Of a DNA stretch of 46,495 nt, positions 8,115-14,762 are shown piece by piece. The DNA is taken from the IMG/VR virus record IMGVR_UViG_3300006033_000007, positions 1-46,495 of that record. One strand, 5' to 3'. The DNA is from a virus. Under the pieces are notes generated by a model. It saw only the letters and a program-made list of their open reading frames with translations. It made no database searches and had not been told where the DNA came from. Position 1 is the stretch's first letter. Each line of letters begins with the position of its first letter. Both the position numbers and the translations under genes were made by a program.

Positions 8115-8633
8115 TTATTCCTTTTTCATGCCGACTCGAACCCTTCTGCCGGGAAATTGATTGGATATCTGCACCGGGGAAAGCGCGTCCTGCGGGTGCA
8201 AATTCTCGGCCAGAACCTCGTTGGTGTCCAGATCGCGGATGACCTGGATCCAGCGCTTTGGGAGGTATGCGCCGACCTTGGACAAACGCATGGCCTTGGA
8301 ATGATCGGCCAGGGTGCGGATGTCGGCGGGGGTCGGGAATGCCTGGTTGTTTTTGGTCCATTCCTTGAAGGCGTGGGCGATATCGATCATGGCATGCCCG
8401 TCGAGCGTCTCGGAAAAAACGAACATGGCGTTCGTCAGCGCATCGGGCGAGCGGTAGCTGTTGAGCGTATCGAAGGATCGCTGGAGCAGGCGCTTCAGTT
8501 CCTTGTGCCAGGGGGTGTTAAGCTTCGTCTTCGGTGTCGTCGCCGTCGATGGCTCGTTGGAGGGCTGCGTCTGCGCGCTGGCTTCGGCTGAGGGTGTTGG
8601 TGGCTGTTGAGGTTCGAACAGGTCGTTGAGCAT
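8115..8633 (-). CDS. Putative replication accessory protein (helicase-loader-like)
   Basis: This 172-residue protein has a low-complexity Pro/Ser/Thr/Gln N-terminus (about 1-38) and a helical domain containing AFKEWTKNNQAFPTPADIR (about 88-106). That pattern resembles lambda P-like or other phage replication partners that follow the initiator gene. It overlaps the initiator gene by 116 bases in another frame, so the low-complexity N-terminus is encoded over the initiator's C-terminus. Its place directly after the initiator is the best argument for loading a helicase. The family assignment is uncertain. Confidence 0.5.
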   Translation of the reverse strand: MLNDLFEPQQPPTPSAEASAQTQPSNEPSTATTPKTKLNTPWHKELKRLLQRSFDTLNSYRSPDALTNAMFVFSETLDGHAMIDIAHAFKEWTKNNQAFPTPADIRTLADHSKAMRLSKVGAYLPKRWIQVIRDLDTNEVLAENLHPQDALSPVQISNQFPGRRVRVGMKKE

Positions 8634-9447
8634 TTTCTGGGTTTCCTTTGGCTACGGGTTGAAGGCGTTGAGCGTGGGCATCGGCAATCGCTTGCTCGAA
8701 ATATTTTAAATTCTTCGGGGCGTCCTTGCGGGAACTCATGATCCGGCGAACTGTTGGCAGGATGTCGAGGTCCGGGTCAAAGCCCTCTGCGATCCAGGCA
8801 CCGATTCGGGAATAGTCCCCGAACCAGTTTGGATCTTTTTCCCAGCCTGTGATTTTGGAGATCTGTTTTCCAACAGCAACAGCAGCCATCGTGTCCGGGC
8901 TGGGGCCTCGCGGCATAGAATGCTGTTGTTGTTTATCTTCTTCTCTAGCCTCTGGCCTCTGGCCTCTGGCCTCTGGATATACCACACTTCGCTTATCCGA
9001 GTGGGGAATTTCCTTTATTTCTCCGTTGGTTGCAGCAAGTCCTAAGTCGGATTTATCTTCGATTTTTCTCGATTTTATCTCCGATTTATCTCTGAATTTC
9101 GTTTTTTCCTTCTTCAAATTCATGGCGCGTTTTTCGTCTTTTACCATCTTACGGGAATATATAACCCCCCTCCGATCCCGGCTGTAAACGGCATGCGTTT
9201 CGAGCTGGAAAAGGCAATCCCGGATCTTCTGTTCGGTGGCCCCGCTGATCGTTTGGACGAGATCCGCTTCCGTATACGGCTCCCCGTTTTTCTTTAAAAG
9301 GTACCCGCGCTGGGGGCTGAAATGCATAAGGCCGAGCAATTTGACCCAGAGGAATCCAGCCTCCCAGCTGCAAAAGCGGAGTGTTGTTTCGGCCTCGAAA
9401 TCTGCGGGGTACCATTTAATCCAGGGAAGCTTTTCTGACTTTGACAC
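8518..9447 (-). CDS. Replication initiator-like protein (DUF1376-type N-terminal domain)
   Basis: This 309-residue protein starts with the DUF1376-like pattern LPWIKWYPADFEAETTLRFC, found in phage replisome organisers with winged-helix DNA binding (about 1-105). A lysine-rich linker and a Gln/Arg/Glu low-complexity stretch (PEARGQRPEAREE, about 157-169) follow, then a C-terminal helical region. The start is GTG at 9447, with AAGGA about seven bases upstream. Four 7-bp iterons lie inside the gene, as in initiator genes that contain their own origin. It is the first gene of the minus-strand late/replication transcript. Confidence 0.7.
   Translation of the reverse strand: MSKSEKLPWIKWYPADFEAETTLRFCSWEAGFLWVKLLGLMHFSPQRGYLLKKNGEPYTEADLVQTISGATEQKIRDCLFQLETHAVYSRDRRGVIYSRKMVKDEKRAMNLKKEKTKFRDKSEIKSRKIEDKSDLGLAATNGEIKEIPHSDKRSVVYPEARGQRPEAREEDKQQQHSMPRGPSPDTMAAVAVGKQISKITGWEKDPNWFGDYSRIGAWIAEGFDPDLDILPTVRRIMSSRKDAPKNLKYFEQAIADAHAQRLQPVAKGNPENAQRPVRTSTATNTLSRSQRADAALQRAIDGDDTEDEA
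8948..8975. repeat. Four tandem 7-bp iterons inside the initiator gene; candidate replication origin
   Basis: GCCTCTG is repeated four times without interruption (8948-8954, 8955-8961, 8962-8968, 8969-8975), followed by a further G. On the coding strand this makes the PEARGQRPEAREE stretch. Repeats in the middle of a phage initiator gene recall lambdoid origins. An A+T-rich stretch lies next to it (about 8990-9120). Low-complexity protein linker is the simple alternative. Confidence 0.45.
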
Positions 9448-9743
9448 GGTTTTTCCTTAAAGTTGACAGCTGGCCCCGACTGGCTCCGGAAAAACGAGAA
9501 AAGAGGGTCGGGCTTGCGGGGTCATGACTCCCACCAGCTGGATCAGCATGCCTGAAAAATGCACTGATTCAAGCAATTTCTTTTCCCCAGGGTTGTCCCC
9601 AAATCGGCCCCCGGGAAAAACGGCTGAAATCCGCCATTCGTCAAAAATTGCGAGAAAATGGTCAATTATGGGGTTGCAATGTTGCCGGATTTCCTGCAAT
9701 TTACCGTCATTGATTTGAACAACGCGATTTGAAAGGAATAAAA
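9448..9743. promoter_or_regulatory. Divergent control region between late minus and early plus transcripts
   Basis: This 296-base stretch separates the GTG of the minus-strand initiator gene from the ATG of the first plus-strand early gene. I see no convincing gene in it. TTGACA occurs on the plus strand at 9463-9468, but no good -10 box lies at the right spacing. TTGCAA (9674-9679), also present in the 19018-19201 control region, lies near the early genes. Promoters for both directions are expected here from gene orientation. The exact sites are not resolved. Confidence 0.5.
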
Positions 9744-10019
9744 ATGACCTATAATTTCCCCTTGACCATCACCGAAGTCCCCCACCTCCTCCCACGCAAG
9801 ACGTGGACGATAGAGAATGCCGATCATCTGGCACGCTGTATTGCTGCAGCTGATCGTGTCGGTTACACCGACTGGCACGTTGAGCAGGGCAATATAATCT
9901 TCAAAGAGGATGACGATGGCGAACTGGTTGAAGTTGAGAATGAGACTCAGGGGCTGGTTGCCTATCTTGACTGGCTCCGCCATGACCTGGCCCAGCTTAT
10001 TATCCATGGGGACGAGTAA
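9744..10019 (+). CDS. Early hypothetical protein, 91 residues
   Basis: I chose the ATG at 9744 (MTYNFPLTITEV), preceded by GAAAGGAATAAAA, over a TTG five codons upstream. The protein is acidic toward its end (FKEDDDGELVEVENE) and has no recognised domain. As the first gene of the plus-strand early block, it is probably expressed soon after infection. A 13-bp inverted repeat follows it and may control what is transcribed beyond. Confidence 0.6.
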   Translation: MTYNFPLTITEVPHLLPRKTWTIENADHLARCIAAADRVGYTDWHVEQGNIIFKEDDDGELVEVENETQGLVAYLDWLRHDLAQLIIHGDE

Positions 10020-10033
10020 CGAAAGGCTCGTCA

Positions 10034-10080
10034 GGATCCCCGTGCGATATCCTCCCCAATGGTCCCCCGCACGGGGATCC
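10034..10080. repeat. Perfect 13-bp inverted repeat between early genes
   Basis: GGATCCCCGTGCG (10034-10046) and CGCACGGGGATCC (10068-10080) are exact inverted copies around a 21-base loop. The 90-base intergenic gap holds little else except the next ribosome binding site. No T-run follows, so it is not a standard terminator. A protein-binding site, attenuator or mRNA-stabilising hairpin are options. Confidence 0.8.
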
Positions 10081-10109
10081 ACCCTTCCCAAAACCTGAAA
10101 GGAAAAATC

Positions 10110-10313
10110 ATGAAATTTAAGCTGTTCGATCAAGGAACTTTTAATTATGAGGACTTTGATTCAAAGGAGGCTGCGATAAAAGAAGCGCGCGCCTTATGTT
10201 CAAAGTCAATGGAAAGATCCATCATTATTTATCAGGAAGTTGCATCGGTCATTTCGAACCCTGGATCGCTGGTTTTTGACTATGAAGACCAGGCGGAGGA
10301 ATCGCAGCCATGA
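10110..10313 (+). CDS. Early hypothetical protein, 67 residues
   Basis: This starts at ATG 10110 with GAAAGGAAAAATC upstream. The protein (MKFKLFDQGTFNYEDF...) alternates beta- and helix-like segments with an acidic C-terminus (DYEDQAEES). No domain was recognised. Its stop overlaps the next small membrane-protein gene as ATGA. Confidence 0.6.
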   Translation: MKFKLFDQGTFNYEDFDSKEAAIKEARALCSKSMERSIIIYQEVASVISNPGSLVFDYEDQAEESQP

Positions 10314-10444
10314 CTTACGAAACCCACATTATCCTGGCTGCGTTTGGCAGCTGGCTGTTAATCATGAGCCTGGTCGTGGTGGCCGGACTCACCCTTCATA
10401 ACGCATTCAAGGAAGCTGAGAAAAATGTCAGAACGTTCAAATAA
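10310..10444 (+). CDS. Small single-pass membrane protein, 44 residues
   Basis: The ATG at 10310 overlaps the preceding stop as ATGA. The product has one strongly hydrophobic stretch, IILAAFGSWLLIMSLVVVAG (about 7-26), followed by a short charged tail ending KNVRTFK. It probably inserts in the inner membrane. The gene overlaps the following NYN-domain gene by 20 bases. Size and overlap are typical of small early phage membrane proteins, but a specific role is unknown. Confidence 0.5.
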   Translation: MTYETHIILAAFGSWLLIMSLVVVAGLTLHNAFKEAEKNVRTFK

Positions 10445-11000
10445 AACAGCCGTATTTATCGACGGCAGCAATCTGCATGCGGCTGCGCAGATGATCGGAA
10501 TGGATATCGATTTCCGCAAGGTTCTCGATTTCTTTCGCGCAAAATACGATCTCGTCCGGGCCTATTATTACACCTCGATCCTTGCCGACGAGGACGGATA
10601 TGCTGGCCTGAATAAACTGGTCGACTGGCTGGACTTCAATGGATTCACGGTTGTGTCCAAGGAGGCCAAACAATTTGTCGACGCGAATGGACGCAGCCGG
10701 GTTAAAGGCTGCATGGACGTTGAGCTGGCCGTCGATGTCATGAACATGGCCGACCGGGTCGATGAAATCGTTATCTTCTCCGGGGACGGCAATCTCCGCT
10801 ATCTGATCGAGGCTGTGCAGCGCAAGGGTGTCAAGGTCACGATCATCAGCACGAAGGAAACCAATCCGCCCGTTGCAGCCGAGTCTATCCGCAGGCAGGC
10901 GGATGAATTTATTGATCTTACGGCCCTTAGACCTTTGATCGATAAGACCTTCACAGCAGAAAGCAGTGCAAGGCATGTCAAAAGCTGGAGGTCATCATGA
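10425..11000 (+). CDS. NYN-domain (LabA/PIN-like) putative ribonuclease
   Basis: This 191-residue protein has the NYN/LabA fold signatures: AVFIDGSNLHAAAQ (D13), KGCMDVELAVDVM (D98, D104) and IFSGDGNLRYLIEA (D121). Such proteins are metal-dependent RNases related to PIN domains. The usual SGDGDF/SGDSDF motif here reads SGDGNL, so an Asp common in the family is Asn at residue 123. Activity may be altered or use a different metal ligand. It sits in the early block, compatible with turnover of host RNA or counter-defence; that is inference. Confidence 0.8.
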   Translation: MSERSNKTAVFIDGSNLHAAAQMIGMDIDFRKVLDFFRAKYDLVRAYYYTSILADEDGYAGLNKLVDWLDFNGFTVVSKEAKQFVDANGRSRVKGCMDVELAVDVMNMADRVDEIVIFSGDGNLRYLIEAVQRKGVKVTIISTKETNPPVAAESIRRQADEFIDLTALRPLIDKTFTAESSARHVKSWRSS

Positions 11001-11200
11001 TCATGGGAGCATATAGCCACGCGCGATCGCCGAGAAACAAAATGATCCTGCTGTCGATGGAGGATGGCATGGGAATTTTTGAAGACAAAAGCGGCATGTA
11101 TCCGGCGCGCATAAAATGCCCGGTGACTCCTGATTTTGTCATCCCATATGCGGAGCGTTCCGAAATTATCGAGAAAGAAGAGCCTAAAAATGAAAGCTGA
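10997..11200 (+). CDS. Early hypothetical protein, 67 residues
   Basis: The ATG at 10997 overlaps the NYN stop as ATGA. The product (MIMGAYSHARSPRNKM...) has no recognised domain and ends in a charged EIIEKEEPKNES tail. It overlaps the next gene by 11 bases. Real translation is supported mainly by these overlaps. Confidence 0.45.
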   Translation: MIMGAYSHARSPRNKMILLSMEDGMGIFEDKSGMYPARIKCPVTPDFVIPYAERSEIIEKEEPKNES

Positions 11201-11699
11201 TTTTATTAACCACGGTCGTATGCCGAACGGTACCAGCACCCTGCAATGCTTGCCGAAACGCTGCATTGATGCGACACGCGATCCAGATTCTTTGCTGGAC
11301 GAAATTCTGGACACCATAAGCGAATGCGCTGAATACGGTCCAGACGTTGTCATGCGCCGCCGCGAAGAGGCGCTGGGTTATCAGCCCCTGAATTTCGGGG
11401 ATTATTTCTGGCTGAAAGAAGTGGATTGGGACGGCCCTGTCGTCATATCCCAGGACGGGAACAAGATCCGGATCGTCGCCGTCATTTCTGCTGATCCGGG
11501 TAATGGCATATTCGGTACCATGATCAGCGATATCTGCGCCTCCGGATTTCGCCCGGTCGTCATCGCTCCACTTCCCCAAATGCAATCAATCCTGAAGCGC
11601 TGGGGCTGGCGCAGCATGGTCACGGGCGGAACCTTCGGTGACAGGGAGACGCATTGGTGGCCGTCCAGGAAATGGATCGAGGAAAGGGCAAAAAAATGA
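11190..11699 (+). CDS. Early hypothetical protein, 169 residues
   Basis: I chose ATG 11190 (MKADFINHGRMPNG), preceded by GAGAAAGAAGAG, over an ATG at 11136 that would overlap the upstream gene much more. The product is of mixed composition, with Trp-rich C-terminal segments (RWGWRSM and THWWPSRKW). No domain was recognised. The stop overlaps the methylase-like gene as ATGA. Confidence 0.55.
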   Translation: MKADFINHGRMPNGTSTLQCLPKRCIDATRDPDSLLDEILDTISECAEYGPDVVMRRREEALGYQPLNFGDYFWLKEVDWDGPVVISQDGNKIRIVAVISADPGNGIFGTMISDICASGFRPVVIAPLPQMQSILKRWGWRSMVTGGTFGDRETHWWPSRKWIEERAKK

Positions 11700-12265
11700 G
11701 AGTTCTTGTAGCTTGTGAATATTCAGCAATGGTCAGGGACGCTTTCCGAGAAATAGGGCATGATGCGTGGTCTTGCGACATATTGCCAACAGAGGGTGAT
11801 GATAGATTTCATTTTCAAGACGATATTTTTAATCATCTTGATAAAGATTGGGATTTAATGATCGCGCATCCTCCTTGCACTTACCTAGCAAACTCTGGAG
11901 TCCGATGGCTTTATGAGCAGGAAGGTCGATGGGAAAAAATGTATGACGGGGCAAATTTCTTTAAAAGACTTCTGGATGCGAAAATAGAAAAAATCGCAGT
12001 GGAAAATCCTATTCAGCATAAACATGCAAATCTACCCCGGCATAATCAAGTCATACAGCCTTGGCAATTTGGAGATAATGAAACAAAAGCCGTTTGCTTG
12101 TGGCTGAAAAACCTGCCTCCGTTGAGGCCGCTTGTGGCTGAAAAACCTGCCAGAGTTGAAGCGAGAGTTTGGCGGATGGCTCCTGGGCCAGATCGTCAAA
12201 AGGAAAGATCAAGATTTTTTAGAGGCATAGCTAAGGCTATGGCTGAACAATGGGGGAAAGAATGA
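11696..12265 (+). CDS. Putative DNA cytosine methyltransferase-like protein
   Basis: This 189-residue protein starts MRVLVACEYSAMVRDAF, resembling the SAM-binding start of C5-cytosine methylases. It then has AHPPCTYLANSG (PPC at 59-61, like the catalytic PC motif IV) and AVENPIQH (ENP at 103-105, like motif VI). It is shorter than typical C5 methylases and lacks a clear target-recognition domain, so it may belong to the small phage branch of the family. The ATG at 11696 overlaps the upstream stop. The gene is visibly more A+T-rich than its neighbours, suggesting recent acquisition. A 22-bp direct repeat lies inside it. Confidence 0.7.
   Translation: MRVLVACEYSAMVRDAFREIGHDAWSCDILPTEGDDRFHFQDDIFNHLDKDWDLMIAHPPCTYLANSGVRWLYEQEGRWEKMYDGANFFKRLLDAKIEKIAVENPIQHKHANLPRHNQVIQPWQFGDNETKAVCLWLKNLPPLRPLVAEKPARVEARVWRMAPGPDRQKERSRFFRGIAKAMAEQWGKE
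12096..12151. repeat. 22-bp direct repeat inside the methylase-like gene
   Basis: GCTTGTGGCTGAAAAACCTG plus CC occurs at 12096-12117 and 12130-12151, offset by 34 bases. The two copies are read in different frames (CLWLKNLP versus LVAEKPA). The encoded protein stays open on both sides. Confidence 0.9.
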
Positions 12266-12756
12266 ATGTCCTGGGAATTGAGGTAAAAAACCCGCAGCAG
12301 ATTTTCACGCATCTTGAAAATGATACGAATAAATCGCGTACGTTCCTGGTGGAAACGATGACGGAATTTGCCTTTAAGCACCATAAAGATCCTCTTTTCA
12401 GCGAGGTGTTGATCCCCACCACACTCCCGCTGGATCTGGAGGTGGCTGCCTATCTGCGATCGAACAGCGGTATAGAAGATCCGCGCCTGCAACGCCTGGT
12501 CAATCCGTATCTTCAGCGTCCAGCGATCGCTATATCCTGGGGGATTTTAAATGGATCTGACGAAATAACGATCGTCGATGGCAATCATCGGTATGTGAAA
12601 AAGGCCGAGCGCGGAGACCGCCACATGAACGCTTTTGTTTTCCGGCGCGGTCTATGGGAAGAATTTCTCTTGCCTGATTTTTTGTCGGACAAGTTGGTCA
12701 AGGATGGATTCCTGACCAGGGTTTCATCTATTATCGAAAGGGAAAAAAATGGCTGA
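12262..12756 (+). CDS. Hypothetical early protein with ParB-like segment
   Basis: I chose ATG 12262 (MNVLGIEVKN), which overlaps the upstream stop as ATGA and has GGGGGAAAG ahead of it. The 164-residue product contains EITIVDGNHRYVKKAERG (about 108-125), which resembles the DG-H-R signature of ParB-like folds, though the rest of that domain is not obvious. It overlaps the DUF5131 gene by eight bases. ParB-like relationship is tentative. Confidence 0.5.
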   Translation: MNVLGIEVKNPQQIFTHLENDTNKSRTFLVETMTEFAFKHHKDPLFSEVLIPTTLPLDLEVAAYLRSNSGIEDPRLQRLVNPYLQRPAIAISWGILNGSDEITIVDGNHRYVKKAERGDRHMNAFVFRRGLWEEFLLPDFLSDKLVKDGFLTRVSSIIEREKNG

Positions 12757-13606
12757 GAATTCAGGAATCGAATGGACGCACCACACTTTTAATCCGTGGT
12801 TCGGATGCACGAAAATATCGCCTGCATGCGATAATTGCTATGCAGCTGAATGGAATTCGAGGTACCACAACGGCCAGCACTGGGGGCCTCATGCAGACAG
12901 AAAAAGAACTGGTGAAAAAAACTGGAATCTTCCCAGAAAATGGAATAAGCAGGCCGAAAAAAATGGCGTCAGATACCGTGTTTTTTGCTCTTCCCTGGCC
13001 GATGTCTTCGACAACCATAAGAGCATTCTTCCAGAATGGCGCGCAGATCTCTGGCAGCTGATCAGGGAAACCCCGCATCTTGACTGGTTGCTGCTGACAA
13101 AGCGTCCGCAGAATATTGCAAAAATGCTGCCGTTGGACTGGATATACGGTTATGAGAATGTTTGGCTTATGACGACCGTTGAAAATCAAGCGGAAGCAGA
13201 TAAGCGAATATGGTCTTTATTGTCTGTGCCTGCGGTCGTTCACGGCCTGAGCATGGAACCGCTTTTATCTGCTGTGAATATCAGACCGTGGCTGACTAAA
13301 TCGCCGTATGGGGACTGCAGCGGATGCACAGATTCCAGAGGTGATGATGGAACTCATAGCGAGGGGACGATCCAGCATCCGCGCAGAAATTCAATTTCCT
13401 GGGTCATAGCAGGCGGGGAATCCGGTGCGGATTTCAGGTTCAGCAATCCTGACTGGTTTCGCAGCATTCGGGATCAGTGCCAGGAGGCAGGCGTCCCATT
13501 CCTGTTCAAACAATGGGGCGGAGTGAACCAGCAGACGATAAAGAAATCTGGCCGATCTTTGGACGGTGTTATCCATGACGGCTACCCAGAAGTGAGGTCG
13601 CTATGA
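12749..13606 (+). CDS. DUF5131 protein (phage Gp37/Gp68 family)
   Basis: This 285-residue protein begins IEWTHHTFNPWFGCTKISPA, the hallmark of the DUF5131 (Gp37/Gp68) family. Three early cysteines, C20, C27 and C30, have spacing C-x6-C-x2-C followed by YAA, suggesting a metal or iron-sulfur site. Later conserved segments include WLLLTKRPQNI (about 114-124), MTTVENQAEADKR and AGGESGADFR (about 217-226). The biochemical function of this family is not settled. It is common in mobile elements and phages. The ATG overlaps the preceding gene and the stop overlaps the next as ATGA. Confidence 0.85.
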   Translation: MAENSGIEWTHHTFNPWFGCTKISPACDNCYAAEWNSRYHNGQHWGPHADRKRTGEKNWNLPRKWNKQAEKNGVRYRVFCSSLADVFDNHKSILPEWRADLWQLIRETPHLDWLLLTKRPQNIAKMLPLDWIYGYENVWLMTTVENQAEADKRIWSLLSVPAVVHGLSMEPLLSAVNIRPWLTKSPYGDCSGCTDSRGDDGTHSEGTIQHPRRNSISWVIAGGESGADFRFSNPDWFRSIRDQCQEAGVPFLFKQWGGVNQQTIKKSGRSLDGVIHDGYPEVRSL

Positions 13607-13773
13607 AACTTGAACGCCATATCGTCAAGATCGAATACAAGCCGGAAAAGAATGCCGAAGATCTGGTTGAACGGATCCCGTTTTCAACCCAGATCCTGGC
13701 GTCACGCTTTATCGATCGCCAGCGCAACAATCCGAATGTCGTTTCAGCAACCTATGAAGGGAAAGAGTCATGA
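13603..13773 (+). CDS. Small early hypothetical protein, 56 residues
   Basis: This runs from ATG 13603, overlapping the DUF5131 stop, to TGA at 13773, overlapping the next start. The product (MKLERHIVKIEYKPEKNAED...) is charged and looks like a small alpha/beta protein. No family was recognised. The double ATGA overlaps support translation. Confidence 0.5.
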   Translation: MKLERHIVKIEYKPEKNAEDLVERIPFSTQILASRFIDRQRNNPNVVSATYEGKES

Positions 13774-14108
13774 GCAAAAAAAAAGACAGAGAAAAAATGA
13801 TTACCAATTTTTTTGATCTTCACAATAAGGGATATTCTTACAGTGAAATTGCGGATATCCACGGTATAAGCAAGGGAGCGGTTGCTGGAATAATGTATCG
13901 TCACAAGAACCCCACCGTGCATACGGAATATAATAATCTTCATTATATTGGGGTTACATTGCCAAACCCAAATATGAAATTTCAGCTGAAAGCCGCTGCT
14001 GAGAAAGAAGGCGTTTCACTTTCCGCCATCTGTGTCCAGCTCCTGACGATCGGATATAATCAACGTTATGGGACGCAGTCTTTGTTATCTGCAGGGGATA
14101 AAAAATGA
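13770..14108 (+). CDS. Helix-turn-helix early protein
   Basis: This 112-residue protein has a helix-turn-helix region, FDLHNKGYSYSEIADIHGIS (about 15-34), followed by KGAVAGIMYRHK as the likely recognition helix. A helical C-terminal region (KFQLKAAAEKEGVSLSAICV) resembles small ribbon-helix-helix or dimerisation segments. Probably a DNA-binding regulator of phage or host genes; the target is unknown. It is translationally coupled to both neighbours. The lysine-rich start and A+T-rich codons differ somewhat from the late genes. Confidence 0.6.
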   Translation: MSKKKDREKMITNFFDLHNKGYSYSEIADIHGISKGAVAGIMYRHKNPTVHTEYNNLHYIGVTLPNPNMKFQLKAAAEKEGVSLSAICVQLLTIGYNQRYGTQSLLSAGDKK

Positions 14109-14560
14109 CCGACACTGATTTACTGCCTTGCCCTGATGCCTGTCCGTTTTGTGCTGGAAACGCAAAGCATCAAACATGGTCATCTTTCCATCATGGCGAC
14201 AGAGGATATTCGCAGAAAAAAGAGGAAATATATTGCGAGGGTTGCGGTACGAAAATGACCGTAATCGGTGACGATATAACTCTTGAGCAAGCAATTGAAC
14301 GCTGGAACACCCGCACCCCTTCCGATCAATACCACCTATCAAGCGAAGAGCAAGGCGTAATGCGTAATGCTCTGCGGAAATCAGTCAAGGTTATAGACCC
14401 GCAATCCGACATGGTGGCGGTGCCGAGGAAAACGCTGGATAAAATTATGTATTTTCTGAAATACCTCGAAGGCTGGCAGGGGAAAGACGGTGATGCCGTT
14501 GTTGTCGAAGTGGCAGAGGATGCTATCGCGTTGCTGCAACCGTACACGAAGGGGGAGTGA
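14105..14560 (+). CDS. Lar-like restriction alleviation protein
   Basis: This 151-residue protein has CPFC (C13, C16) and CEGC (C44, C47) pairs followed by LEQAIERWNTR (about 60-70), the pattern of the Lar restriction-alleviation family. Lar of the Rac prophage is known to modulate type I restriction. Here it would probably bind zinc through the four cysteines. The C-terminal part (about 75-151) contains MVAVPRKTLDKIM and is not part of the Lar core. The early position, before the host can cut incoming DNA, fits an antirestriction role. Confidence 0.75.
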   Translation: MTDTDLLPCPDACPFCAGNAKHQTWSSFHHGDRGYSQKKEEIYCEGCGTKMTVIGDDITLEQAIERWNTRTPSDQYHLSSEEQGVMRNALRKSVKVIDPQSDMVAVPRKTLDKIMYFLKYLEGWQGKDGDAVVVEVAEDAIALLQPYTKGE

Positions 14561-14561
14561 G

Positions 14562-14762
14562 ATGTTCAAAAGGTTTTTATGCAAGATCGGGCTACATGAC
14601 TGGTGGTATATGCCGCCAAGCCATACTGAATGGGTTTGGCACCCGTACACGATCTCAGGGTGCGATTATTATAAGTGCGTGAGATGCAGCAAAGTTGTTT
14701 TACGCGGCTATCCGGAACATCCGCACGAACACAAAGAACCCAATAGAAAGGTTTTATCATGA
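14562..14762 (+). CDS. Small zinc-ribbon-like protein, 66 residues
   Basis: I chose ATG 14562 (MFKRFLCKIGLHDW), immediately after the Lar-like stop and with GGGGGAG upstream. The protein contains CDYYKCVRCSKVVL, a Cys-x4-Cys-x2-Cys cluster that may form part of a zinc ribbon. Its start resembles small phage proteins of the form CKIGLHDW. It overlaps the next gene by four bases. Confidence 0.55.
   Translation: MFKRFLCKIGLHDWWYMPPSHTEWVWHPYTISGCDYYKCVRCSKVVLRGYPEHPHEHKEPNRKVLS

Noticed and set aside
9457-9699. 80-codon minus-strand reading frame in the divergent region
   Set aside because: No convincing ribosome binding site, no domain, and it fills the only space for divergent promoters.
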